Shown here one piece after another: positions 33,701 through 46,188 of a stretch of 64,000 bases of DNA; within the stretch, counting starts at the first letter, position 1; every line of letters begins with the position of its first letter. Source of the DNA: Paracyclopina nana (lineage: Eukaryota > Arthropoda > Copepoda > Cyclopoida > Cyclopettidae); the NCBI GenBank assembly GCA_019096065.1, contig JAGUCH010000005.1, positions 1,240,001-1,304,000 on the forward strand. The letters are read 5' to 3'. The notes beneath the pieces were generated by a model. The model searched no databases. It saw only the letters and a program-made list of their open reading frames with translations, and was not told the DNA's origin. The translations under genes and the position numbers were made by a program.

Positions 33701-36700
33701 ATTTCCTAATAAATAGTTCGCCTTTGTGAAGTGAAAATCTGACATTAAAAATAATCACCTGGCCATGATTGATGAAGCAAAATAGTTTAAAGGTCGTTAT
33801 TGCACTTTTTAAAACTGTTCCCATACATGAGCCATCAAGGACTTTTGCCCCCAAATTGCATTTATAAATATGAAGCACAATTATCCACACTGATGAGTCA
33901 CAACTTTGAAGAATCACAAAAGGAGACATTTTATGCTCTGATTGTCAGCTCACACTGTGTATGTGTGCACCATCATATTATCCATTGTCAACAGTAGAAA
34001 CTGCTTCAATTTTTTCTGTTAGAAAGTTGGTGGGATTGTTTTTAGAGGGGGGGAAATGCCCACAGTGCTCTCTCCCAAGCACATAGCAGAACCACCTAAA
34101 GCTCAGCTGCTCAAAGTGAATTTGCATGAATTTGGTTAGTTGTAGAGTAAACGAGTTGCTAGTCTAATTTACTGCTTGGCTGACTCAATCAGCTCAAGTC
34201 CCAACTCTGCTGATGCTGTATATAGTACTATTACATAAAGAGAGGATGTATAGATTGGAAGACGAGGAAGAAGTTGCATCAGACAATTAGATTTGTATTT
34301 TTATGTTGTTGACAGCTGTAGAGAAGCTTCTCGTCCACTTCTTCTTCCTTTATGTGAGCAGTCAGTGATGACATGCTTTGGATGCAGATAAATGGGAAAG
34401 GAATCTTTTCGGTTGCTGTGACTCTCTCATTAATGATGCCTACTCGTTCTTCTAGCTGCTGCAGTGCCCTAATAGGCTCAGTATGTGTCAGCTTATTCAA
34501 TAATTACCTCACAAAGGGGTTTCACAACCCATAACTCCAATATGAAAAATATTTCTCCTTAGCTACAACAACCCAAATGAAACGTGAAATGGTGCTTTTT
34601 AAAATAGCCTTTAGGGTATTAGGGAAAGCAGAAATATTAGCTGACTTAACAATAACCTGATACACACTGAGCCTTCGAGGTATCTGAAATAGGTTTGTAA
34701 TATACAAAAGTCCCACAATTTTCAGAAAAAATAGCTTTGTTAAATGAGTATGAGAACTGATTTTTTCATAATAGGCTCGATTTTTAGCTCGATTATTTAC
34801 ATGCTCCGAAAACTACAGGACACTCTGAATCACTGCACTGCAAGGATTTGCTGTTGGTCAATCAAACACACATCTCAATGGCAAACGTGCTATGGAGGTT
34901 AGACTACTCTCAAGGAACCCCATATTGACTGCATCATCAGCATTCTTCCAATACCTGCAAGATGTGGACATCTCAACCCAATTTTGTCCCTCGGCGAGCC
35001 ACAGCATATGCTTATGGCTGCTGGTACACATGGGAAAATGCCAATAAAACTGTCCATGTCAAAATGATCTACATAGCATTACAAGCTCAGATTGCCCGCC
35101 GAAGAAAAATCTCCATTTTTCTCCAAGCTGCATCAGAATTTCGAACCTGCTGATGATACGCGTCATAAAACTTAAGCTACTACAGAAAGTAAAAACAGAT
35201 TGGAGCAAATAGCAGCATTTGGCCAAATGTCAAAGTTGCCTGGAGGAGTTAAAAATGAAATCAGGAGGAGCCTCCAGAGCAATCATCATAATCTGCCATA
35301 TAATAACAGCTCCTCTGGTCATCACGAAGAAGAAAAGTTTCACCTTAGGCCTGTTCATCTAGCTTTGTCTTTTTTCACGTGAGATGATGCACACAAATTA
35401 CTACGGTGTTTTGCCCTTTTAGCTGAACCGTTTCGCGCGGTGTGTTCCAATTGAGGGCGTCAGATGTCGCTCAATGAAGAAAAGTTAGCTCACATCCAAA
35501 CTTGAAGTTTCACTCGTGCTAAGCATATACGTGGAAAAAATGTCATCATCTCACACTTTTTTATTTGCTCGCACTTACGTAAAAGTATTAAAAAAAATGA
35601 GCTGTTGGTGCAAGGAAAAAAAGGATTTTTATCCCAGAGCATTTTTACAGCAGCTTCTGATATTTCGTTCAGTAGCTGTCAAGATTGATGATCACTTTGA
35701 TGTTCGAGTAGAGCCAGTGGGCGGGGCCTAGCAATAATTGCTTTTTCTGAAGAAATCTCACCTGTTGAAGAAGAGGAATAATTGGCACAGTGCATCAGTT
35801 CAACTGCATGTTAAGCCTTTTCGGTCCCTCGAGTCAGTTTTCAGGCCTTGGAAATTTCAGTAGAAATTGCACTTAAAGTTGGAGCGCGTGAGTCTCAGCA
35901 ACAGCACGCAATTCAGGTATACACTGTAGTAGAACAAAAATTGTGGCACACAACATTGGCCTGCTCCTCTAAATTAGGGTCTTCCAAATTGCAGAGGAGA
36001 AGCTGAGCTAAATAGTTCCATTTCATGGAAGCCAATAACGTTTTGGCAATTTCGCAGCCTTCAACTAACTTGGGCAGATTTTTATTGGAGATAACAGACT
36101 GACGACAGTCTAACATCTGCGCTACAATTATTTAGTGGGTGGATGTCCAAGCCCTACTAAGCCGCGGATTATTCGAGGAAAAAGTTAGAAATTCAATTTC
36201 TTGGTGAGGAGAAGGCTTCGCTGCTAATGAATGCATTTTCGCCAGAATATAATGCTGTGCAGAAAGTTGTAATTCAGCCCGATACAGACAGAACAAAGTT
36301 TGGTGAGTGTTATTCCCCTTTAAGTCAATGAGCGGAACCGTGTTCACATTCAGGATTTGGAAAGAGAAGCTGTAATTTGAATCCCGGAAAAGTAGTAAGT
36401 AGGGGAAAATGAGGATGCTTTCTACTACTAGTTTGTCTTTTGTTACTCAGCAAAACTACGAAATGATGTGAGCAATTGCTCACACCTCTATTGTAAAAGC
36501 AATAATGCTTCATTTGTCCACACTTTAGGTTTACAAAGCAAAAAACTCAAAAATAAAAGCTCAGTAGTAAAAACTGCTTTCTTCTTCGACTTCTGCTGCT
36601 GCATCCTTGCGGGAAATCTGATATGAAGAGTTCGGATTTCTCGCTCCACTTTTATGTAGCAGAAGAGGATCCATAATTTTTCAGGCTCCTACCCCGCCAA

Positions 36701-38363
36701 AATGATATTTGAGCCCAATTTCGTGCAGATGCATTGAGTCCAATTTTCGATCAAGCCTCTGACAAGAGAAACAATGTTGAAAGCGCAAAAAACCTACACT
36801 CATACAAAGAAGTCCCATTGTGACTCATTCGCTTGGGAATTGAAAAGTTTCGGCTGAAGTACTACTACAAGAGGATTTTTTCCTTTTGAAGTTGAACCTT
36901 TTCTATTGATTTTGCTACCCCAGAAGCAGCAGCAGCAGCAGCCTTATTTGAATATTAGAGATGCCATCAGCTTGTGAAAGCTCAGAGTCGTTGAAGAGTC
37001 ATTCTGGATTATTAGAAAGCTCGCGCTTTAAATTCCACCCAAAAAATGGGGATTATAACAACTTCTCCACGAGCGAGTACAACAAAAAGTAGACACACCC
37101 TTCTTGTCTGGAAAATGGATGCTTTCAGACAAACTTCTTTGATATTTCGCCAATGAAGGTACCACATTTCTCAATAATACCAATACTATTCACCTTATCA
37201 AAATGGCGGCTAAGGAAAGTGGTTATTTTGAGAAAGTACATCGAGGCATGAACTCGAGAATTCGTGGTAGTTCAAGCCTATATAAACTTTCAAGATTAAT
37301 GACGCAGACGTAAGAAAAACGCGGAACGCGGAATCGCTGCTCATTTTTTGCTGAGCATCATCTCATTTTCCTCGCCAGCTGCAACAGCTGAAAAATACTA
37401 ATAAAAACAACAACAACAACTTTTGACGAGAAAAATTTTCTTTTCCTAGCAGCGGGACATTTCTGCTAAGGAAACAATTAGCGTAAATTGCAATCTTTTT
37501 TTCCTTCTTTTTTCTTAGAGGGGGCGACACCAACTTTTACAGCAGTGCTGTTGTCAGATTACTTTTAACAAGTTGCTTTTGAAGAAAAAAGGGCCTTTTT
37601 TGCGTGTGTGAACGTGGCAATTTTAAGAGCGAGTAATCAGGATAAATGACAGCAACTGTAAGTTTGCCATCATCATCCAACTTTTCGGGACATTCTATAT
37701 ACATGGAGCTTTTGTGAAACACGATCGGAAAATCGATACGAGGACCTTTAGAAAATCGCATGATGTTTTCCAGAGCTGCTAGCAAACTTGGGAACCCCAT
37801 CATATTTGGTTTTATTTATAAAGAGCGTCAAGCCAAAAAAGGTCACATGATTGAAAAAAAGAAGGATTTTGCTCCAAATGCTCGTTGTAGCCTGAAACTG
37901 CTGTCTACCAGCAGCCAGACATCTGGCCTTACTCGACTCAAAATTGACCCATTGTAGTCGTAGACGAGGAGCAAAGTCAATGAGGCGTAGCTACGTTCAA
38001 CTTCGGTAGCATACATCAGCATGCTACAGCTAGCTTTTCAGGTGTCTTTCCATCATGACCATTAATGCTGCTCACCCCTTTCCTTCTCGCGAAGACTCTT
38101 AAGAAACTCAGGTGCAAATGGAGCAAACGCGGCATATTTTTCAATCAAATAATCCGCAAAAAATATAGAAAAAATGGAAGCTTTCACCATTGAGCGCATT
38201 TCTCGCATTGTGAGCAACGGATCTAGTTTTTTGGTTGGGGTTGTTGTGGGTGCTTTTGACAGCTTGGAACATCTGCCTTTTGTTGAAAAACAGGGCGCGT
38301 CAGCTGATGCGCGCGCGCTTTGTTGTGAGCCGGTCATGCGCGCGGGCGACCGTTAGACTTACG
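30725..38363. other. Presumed 5' intron of Musashi; no coding gene seen
   Basis: If the donor at 38363 is used, this 7.6 kb is the first intron of Musashi. Many CTA/TAG-rich and TATATA-rich patches and short unsupported frames (longest 145 aa at 33492-33929, minus). Nothing recognisable as a protein family or RNA gene. Confidence 0.4.
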
Positions 38364-39480
38364 GCGAAGGCTGCTGACCGCAGTGCGCGTCTTGCACTGA
38401 GTGCTGCTGCGGCTGCTGAGTCGGTGTCAGCACGAGGTTCATGCTGAGCTCTGGTCGATCAAGTTGACTCGGTCATGGACGCACAATTGGCACTGGTTAA
38501 TTTCGCTTTCGATCTTGGCGGCTCGGAGAGGGCTCAGAAACTGAAGCCGTCACCAACCGAGAGCAGGACGGTCAGCGTGGATTCTCTAGCAGACGGAGGA
38601 ACGCGAGGGAGCGCAAGCGCGCGCGCCTACCCTTGGATTTGCGCGAGCAACTCGGGCGAGCGCGCTCGCGCCCCGATCTCCCTTTACCGCTCCATCGGCG
38701 AACGGCAGAAGAAAAAAAAGCAAGACAACAGACTGCGTGACGCGAAAATCTCACCCGGGATGCTCGAATGCTTATCGTCCGATCGAGGCTCGAAAAACGC
38801 GCGTCAACATCGCGAAATGAAATGTTTTCCCCTGGACTCGAGATAGCCGAAAAACTCTTATTTTTCGGCGCTTTCTCGCATTATGCGCGGCTATTTCAAA
38901 AAGATAATTGACTTAAGTGTATAACTTTTGCGATGATGCAGTTTTAAAAGGCAATTTTAAGAGAAAGGTTAAGCAACCCGTTCTTAATAATTTTGATCCT
39001 TTTTATTCATTGTCAAGCCATAAAAGTGCTAACCTAAATTTTGGAAGAATTCGCGAAGGATTTTCAATCGGATTACGAATTTCATCGCGGAAACCATAAC
39101 TTGAGGTGATTTTTTTGGATTGCCGAGCGAATAAGAAATCTCGTCCAATCTGACGCTGCCGTAATGGCAATAAACGCCTTTTTTGGCGTTCTCACCATTT
39201 GTCAGCGATCAAAGCGTGGCCGAGCCGTAATCACTTTCGGTTTTCCTTTTGGCGCATCTTTTGCGGGTCACGCTGCGTTCGTCGGTATGTGTATGGTAGT
39301 CTCGTAGCGGGCCACGGTGTGCACCGTGCCGTGGTGGATCGCTCTCCATTTCCCCCTCGGCCATGGTCGCGAGTTCGGATTGGGAATCGACCCAAACTTC
39401 GACTCCGCTCGCGGCTCCACCGTCATCGCCAAACTCGCATCCGTCACCTCTAATCGGCGCCGAATGAAAGACAACGGCGG

Positions 39481-39502
39481 AAAAGGTCCCATGGGACCTT
39501 TT
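39481..39502. other. Perfect 22-bp palindrome
   Basis: The 14-bp core GGTCCCATGGGACC is flanked by AAAA and TTTT so that all 22 bases pair with themselves. It lies in the CpG-rich block and is followed by a T run. Could be a binding site or a hairpin. Confidence 0.9.
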
Positions 39503-39784
39503 TTGGGCCTTATCGCTAGTAGCCCTTTTTAATTCGCGAAAATGCCCCGAGAAAAGGGCCCGCTTTCTTTCAGGTAAGGAAAGTCACGAGATGCGACAAT
39601 GGACTCCTTTTTTGCCGTCACAAAGACTGCTTCGGTCTCGACCGAGCTCTCCCTTCTTCTTCACCTTTGAAATCGCCCGCATGCACCGCGAGGATCCGAT
39701 TTTGACGTTTGATGACGCCATATTCTTCCGTGGAAAGCCCTTTCTTCCCGGACGACAGCAAACAATTTTGAAAAAAATAACAAA

Positions 39785-40000
39785 AGCCGCGAAAGTAGAC
39801 GCGATCGGGTATCGAATCCGCTACTTCATGATCATCGTTAGCAAAGCCCGCATTTCTGCTTCATTCGCTCGCGTTATTGATAAAAAAAAACCCGAAAACC
39901 GCGATAGGAGTCGCGATCGGGTATCGAATCCGCTACTTCGTGATCATCGTTAGCAAAGCCCGCATTTCCGCGCCATTCGCTCGCGTTATTGATGAAAAAA
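39785..40000. repeat. Tandem duplication of a 112-bp CpG-rich unit
   Basis: GCGATCGGGTATCGAATCCG starts at 39801 and again at 39913. The following TGATCATCGTTAGCAAAGCC and CATTCGCTCGCGTTATTGAT words are also shared, with few differences. The reverse strand carries GGATTCGATACCC, loosely like a tRNA B box, but no full tRNA fold is visible. Confidence 0.85.
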
Positions 40001-41060
40001 AGAAGAACTTCCTTTGTCTCCTCTCCCTGCAGCTCCTTTTATATTCGCCACGAGCCATGAAGCATCAATCCGTAGTGCGAAAGTCGTCCAAGTGGGGAAA
40101 AGCGTGAGTCATGCGAAATAGGCGCAAATAAAAAGCGCCGTGTCCATCGAGGCCGGTCGTAAGCCTCGCAAGAGGCCCCCTTTCGCGAGGTTGCAGTCAA
40201 GTCGTCATTCCTTGTCTATTGTCCCCCGCTCAATAGAAAGTAACACGCACGTTGAGTCAGCATGAAGGTCGAAATAAGGCCGCGCTCACCCGCCGCAAAT
40301 TACGCGTTTTGCCAACAGCCGCGAGAACAGCGAGCGAAACGCGCGAAATTTGAATTTGCCGCTTTAATAACATTTGGGCCCAAAACAGGTGAACGGGGCT
40401 TGAGGTCTTACTTCGATCGAGGAACAGTGCTAACAATTTGCTCATTTTGGGCTGACGCTCGCGCTTCAATGAGCATTCCACTTATTATAGCAGCTCGCGT
40501 GTGATATGCACACGCCAAAGCACTTCTGCCGTACGACTGCAATCAACCATTTCACACGAGTTGCTTTCTTCCTCTTCTTTTTAGGCTGCTGCCTAGCCCC
40601 AAAACTAGTTATTCCGCATAAATGCAACCCATGCTAACGTAAACATGGAGATGACAATTTTGGCAGCTGACTCGGACGCCACTCGTGATTTTATTTTACT
40701 TCAATAAAAACAGCCAGGCTGGCCATGACCTGGCCATAATTGAAAATCAAGTTCAGCTTTCCTCGCAGCCAGCTACAGAGAGGTTTTTCCATCATTTGGA
40801 ACTCTGGCTGAAAATGACATAATAGAGCATGGCAAAAATACCAGATTTTGATTTTGCGTAAAAATGCGCGTTTTGGCGCTTTTTCACGCGATATCCGGTG
40901 CGCAATGTTTTGATTCAGCATCTGTTTGTTTACATTTTGGCCGCGCGCACGTGGTGCGCCGGTCATGCGCGTTTGTCTGCGCATGCGCGCCGCACTCTTT
41001 GATGCAGGGTGGATTTGAATGCGCATCTCCGCTGGCTTTTTTGCAGATTGACTCTAAATG

Positions 41061-44026
41061 CATTTGCACGCGGCCATGACTCATCTGATGATGGAAGAGC
41101 TTGAATAACAAGTCTAGTCGTTTCAGGTTGATGCACAGTCTGTCAAAAAGTGTGGTCCGAATTGCGAGAGGTCGCTGCTTACGTAGCTCCCCCCAGTTCC
41201 TTGTAGGGCCATGATTAATGGGACGCGAGGTTTAGCCAGATTTGAGTGCGGGACACTTTGTCATCACCGCAAAAGCCGGGCACATATCATAGGAATGGTT
41301 CCATTTGCATTGAGCATGATAATACCATGGCAAGCAGCCGGAAACCATTCCTTTATAGGAGAATGTTGTGCTCGGTGTCCCGCCAATTTTGCCCTCGCCA
41401 TTTCCGACCCTCCTCCGATTACGTTACAAATGCCATCAATCAAACGCCAAATGTGCGACATTTTGAACTACTACGTGCCCACTTTCCATTACACATACTA
41501 CTATATTTGCACATGTGATCAGCTGGCTCAAAAACACCGCCGCCCTAGTTAAAAACAAGAGTAATTATTATTATGATCAGAAAGCATGGAAAGCATAGAG
41601 AATATTCATTAATCTTGGGTGCAACATACGTTGCAGTATTCTGCGTCGAGCACAATTTAGCAGCTCTTGTTTTGAAGCCATGTAATAATCCCTTGGGACT
41701 GGCCAAAACGTTGATAAGATAACAGATTTTTTCCCCACCACCCTCTTTATGGCTTTTTCTACCACATTTAGGTCAATTTGCACTCTTCATTCTGGCCATG
41801 GCTTTGTTATGTGCATGTCAAATACAGCAGCCACTTTAAGTCCCTAACTTGTATTGTAAAGTATGTATAAGTAATCTTTCACCTTCGTCTTTTTTGAAGG
41901 GCACCCCCAAAGCAAAGTTGGCCATTATTCTCAATTAGTTGCCATGCACATCATATGTGTATAAGTTTGAGACGCGACACAAAGGCGACCAGTGCAGGAA
42001 GATTTGAAATGAGATGTTAAATTTTGAATGAGCTCTTCTTCCCCTATTTCAATTTCCGTTGCTTCTTCTTCGTCTCTCCATATGAAAAGATCCTGGTAGA
42101 AGTGCGTAGCTCGCACAGTGGGGGATGTGAGGGCCATAAACTACAGCAAAAATACTGCTGCTCTTACGATATAGTACAAGTGCTGCTAAATCTGAAAATC
42201 CCACCCTAGAAGAGGAAATGCTTCTTCCAAGGGGGAATTTCCAGCCATTTGCACTTCTATACCTCAAATTTTACCCATTAAAAACACCTTGAATCGCACT
42301 TGATATTCATTGAGAATTCTGTTCAGTTCAGTCACGCAATCTTCTTGTTAAATGCACGCAACCTCGATTCGAAATACTCTTAGTTAAAAATGGCTCCTTT
42401 GACTTTTTGCCTTTGCTGGCATAGGGGAAAACAAAACCTTTTTTCACTCACTTTTAAGTGGCATTAATCCAAAGAAAGGGATGAGCTGGCTCCAATAATT
42501 GGTACTTCGTGGTACATGCAACTGTAAGGATTTCGAATCAACTTGCAATTCTTACATTGTAGAGGAGCGCTCAGTAGTTATGTGGTAATTCAAGGATAGT
42601 AAAGTGTATTTTATCTTTGGGCACGTTTTCGCCATTTTTATCCCCTGAGTGGCTTACTTGCTTGCATCTTCGCAAGGGAAAACACTTTGGGACAGAGTCT
42701 GCACAAAAAGACCCTAGAGGGGTAATTTTTATGACGAGGACAAGTTGAGAGCGGAGATTTGGGTGCTTAATCAAATACTACTACATCTGAGCCTCAAAAT
42801 GCTCTCTCTCTCTCTACTTCGCCGTCTCTTTTTTGTGTTTGTCTTTTTGCAGCCACATTGAAGCTCACATTTTTCTGGTGGCTGCACATTAGTTATACTC
42901 GTACACTATATTTTAGCTTTACGTATTTCATTGTATTTTTGTATTTTAATAGCAACGTTCGAGTCCTGCTAAAATACTAGTATGTATCTAATTTAAAACT
43001 TTAAATACGTAAATGTGTACTTGTTAAAGCTGTATTCAAACTATATTTTCAAACTATATTCAAGCTGGAATGTAGCCACATTTTGGTTGCCACAGACCTT
43101 AAGCTGCACTGTAAGCCCAATTTCGCCATTATTTCAGCATTAGAAGAAATGAATAAAAATGGATACATTCGTGAAATGGTTGCACGTATGCTTTATTTTA
43201 TCGGCATTCTGTAAGGTGTTTTTTTAAAAGTTCTTATTGCTTTTAGGCAGTTTTCTTGCTTAGAAGCAATGTATTCATGTGAATACATATTTTATTGCGT
43301 TTTTGCATAATGCTTTTTAGATCATATGAAAAGTACAATACAATGGTTATCACACCAGATCAATATTGATGCAGAACCTCTACAAATTGGCATGATCACA
43401 CTAGGAGCAGCACGATGCACATTATTGCAAAAACACGAGTCCAGATATTGCTATGATAGCAGAAAAGAAAGGCAGCTCCATCATTATATTGTGCTGGAAT
43501 GCATTGTGAATAATGCCGTGAATTTTTACCCAAGAATTAGGTGCAAAAAGGAAGTATTTGGAGTACTTTTATATGCTTCTACTCTTCTCTTTTTCCCCTG
43601 CGAGTTTTGATGGAAAGTTGTCTGAACAGCAAAAAGTTAAGCGAGTCTAACCTCATATTACGAGTCTCAATCTGGCTGCTACAGCTACATAAAGCTTGCA
43701 GTAAAAGAAGTTGTACTATAACGTATAATACGTACATATTGGCCAACTCGAGTTCTTTTATCCTTTGTTCATACATGAAAAACCCTGGAAAACTTTCGAT
43801 GCAAGGATACTGACTATAAAATTAGCTGTTGACAGTCCCCCAACCAGAAATTTTCCCAAGTTTTCTGAAAGTTATTGTAACGTGTTAGCACTCTTTCGTT
43901 TTACCCAGGTTGAGTTTATGTCGTTATGTAACGTTAACTTCCATACCACCTATGTAAAAAAATTGAGAAAAATCGAATGTGTCACAGAAAATTTGTATTT
44001 TCGATTTTACTTAGGTGTCAAGGCAA
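41061..44026. other. Intergenic, nothing recognised
   Basis: About 3 kb of mostly AT-rich DNA. The open frames on both strands (up to 113 aa) do not resemble known proteins. Confidence 0.5.
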
Positions 44027-44029
44027 TTA

Positions 44030-44251
44030 GGCCTGGTTCACCTGCGATATTATGATCAAAATATCGAGCGATATTATGCTGATATTTGCAAATATCTGGT
44101 ACTTCCGAAATCATTTTTTAGATTTTTTCTTCGGATTCGGTCTTTTGGTACCAAAAGCCATCCTACAACAGTATCTAAATTCTCAGTTTCTCAGTATTTC
44201 GCTCCGATATTTTGACGAAATATCAGATATTATAAGCAGGTGAACCATGCC
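44030..44251. mobile_element. MITE with TTA target duplication (PIF/Harbinger-like)
   Basis: 222 bp. The left end GGCCTGGTTCACCTGC matches the inverted right end GGCATGGTTCACCTGC with one mismatch. TTA flanks it on both sides (44027-44029 and 44252-44254). The 3-bp TTA duplication and GG-starting inverted repeats fit PIF/Harbinger miniature elements. The interior is rich in GATATT and is partly self-complementary. No coding capacity. Confidence 0.8.
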
Positions 44252-44551
44252 TTAATGTTACATAATGACTTGAACTCTATGTTGATAAAACGTACAAGTT
44301 TCACTGAGGGTTTTTTTGCCATATGAGGGCTCAGAATTTCTGGTTGGGCGAATCTCCTTTTCATTTTCTCAAAAAAATTTTTTGCAAAAACCTTGAAAAT
44401 TGGATTGATGTCCTGCCTATGCGGAAAGAATGGAAAAAAACTGTAATGTCTTATGGTTAAGAAAATATGCTGTTGGCTTTATCAAGTGAAGCTCTCAACA
44501 AGTTCAGCTTGAGATCAAGCCGCATTTTATTGGGCACACTTTTTACTCATC

Positions 44552-44950
44552 GGGGTGTTCCCGTATTGGCCAGTTAGTCAAGTTAAGTTAGGTAGAAAGT
44601 TAAGTTTAGTTCAGTTCTGTTCCCAGATATTTATGTAGGTAGAACTGAACTTAGCTTTATTTTATGTAGCACTAGCTTACTTTCCCAGCTAAGTTCAGTT
44701 GCCAAACTGAACTTAGCCACATAAAGTGTTCTCATATGGGTAGTAATGGAAGCTCGCTTTATTGAGAATAGCTAACTTTGCTCATCAGCTGCAGATGTAA
44801 AACGCGTTGGCGTACGTGTCAGCTCAGCGGTCAACTGAACATTGCTAAAACGAATCGAACTTGGCTAGAACAAGCTGAACTTAACTGATCAAGTAAGGTT
44901 GCTGTTTTAGCAACGTAACTTGACTAAAAATTAGAATATGGGATCGCCCT
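44552..44950. mobile_element. 399-bp inverted-repeat element with ATC flanks
   Basis: The left end GGGGTGTTCCCGTATTGG, then TTAGTCAAGTTA, matches the inverted right end AGGGCGATCCCATATTCT, then TTAGTCAAGTTA. ATC flanks both sides. The interior repeats AAGTTCAGTT/AACTGAACTT words in both orientations. Probably a non-autonomous DNA element of unassigned superfamily. Confidence 0.65.
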
Positions 44951-45027
44951 ATCGTCAAGCTATTATTTTTTCATATCATACCTCCCTTCCTTTTTTAAAT
45001 ATTTGATTCGAAGAGTGCGTTTAATTA

Positions 45028-46188
45028 TGCTGAAAAATTACGACAATTTTCGCTTATTTTAAGAAAAATCCATTTTTAAGGCGTAAGTTGACTCGGAGTT
45101 GATCTGATTTTTTTGCATCAGTTGAAGACCCACTTGGCGATTGTCAGAAGGCAATTTTTTCTGTATACATTGAGAGTTTTTGGTGCATTTTCCTAAGGAG
45201 TTCGGGGCTTACATGATGAGTAAAAGAATACGCGAGCTGAAGAGAAGCTTCGCGAGGGATTATGCGAAGGTAAGCACAAACTATATACCATTGCTCCATT
45301 ATGGAATGAACGTGGTATAGCTTCTGCTATGTACTGAATGGATCATTGACTTCTGAGGTGCAACATCATCATCCTAGAGAAAATTCTTTGTTTCCAGCAT
45401 CACGAACTCGTTAGTTTTACAATGCACATGTGAGATGAGATCCCACTCCATCATGATTACTAAGGTCTTCTGGGGTTGGTTTTAGCTCTGCAATAATAAT
45501 CCATCCATCTCTTGTCCACTTTGCTCTTGTTGCAGCGTGGTATATTCGTGGTATAACCTAATGTAGACCCTCCATATAGTTCACTAAGAGCTCAGAGACG
45601 CGCCCAATTTCAGACTAAGCCAATTGCCAATCTTGTAAAGTCCATCTTTATGGTCTGCAGCAGCTAGAGCCTTGTTCTTGGCCTTATATTGAGGCCAGCA
45701 AGCAAAATGCGCCGCCAGACCAAGCAAAAAGTTATACAACTTAGTTCCCTACTTACAATTCAGTGTCATTTTGAAGCTTTTCTTTGAATTTTTGGGGGAA
45801 TGTCAAGCATTTGCTTCTTATTGATGGTTTGTGCTCAGCAATAGATTATAGATTGCAAATCCTTTGAGAACTTGATATAGTGATTATTTTGCAGGGGGAA
45901 ACACTGCTACTTCTGGAATATAATGGAAAGCCTGTCAAATGAGCTTTTACCCACCTCTACCATGAGAGATAGAGAAAGTGGTCGACTGCCCTGTTCATCT
46001 AAGCTCCAAACTCCCTAAGAAAATTAGCTAAAAACTCTTTGCAAAACGGAGAAAAATTATCTTGGCACAAACGTGACATGAGTATTCAGCTGAAGCAAAA
46101 AAATCAGATCAACTTCAAGTCAACTTGGAAGTAAACAATTCAAATTTTTGCAAAAACTCTTGTGCTCAATACGGCAATTTTTCAGCTG
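45028..46188. repeat. Old, diverged long inverted repeat
   Basis: Arms near 45028-45170 and 46050-46188. The best-conserved part, AGTTGATCTGATTTTTTTGC at about 45098-45117, reappears inverted at about 46095-46114 with matching flanks. The spacer of about 0.9 kb holds no recognised gene. Probably a decayed DNA transposon or foldback element. Confidence 0.6.

Larger units (their letters stand above)
38290..41060. promoter_or_regulatory. CpG-rich block, likely promoter region (Musashi first exon candidate)
   Basis: Unlike the AT-rich surroundings this block is dense in CG dinucleotides (GCGCGCGC, CCGGTCATGCGCG and similar). On the minus strand a perfect donor CTTCGCC|GTAAGT ends a CG-rich, stop-containing segment at 38363. 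That fits a non-coding first exon which could splice to the acceptor at 30724. No transcript evidence is available; a divergent plus-strand promoter is also possible. Confidence 0.45.

Noticed and set aside
38475..38846. 123-aa plus-strand frame in the CpG block
   Set aside because: Composition is that of CpG-rich DNA (Arg, Ala, Ser runs), with no family resemblance and no splice or Kozak support.
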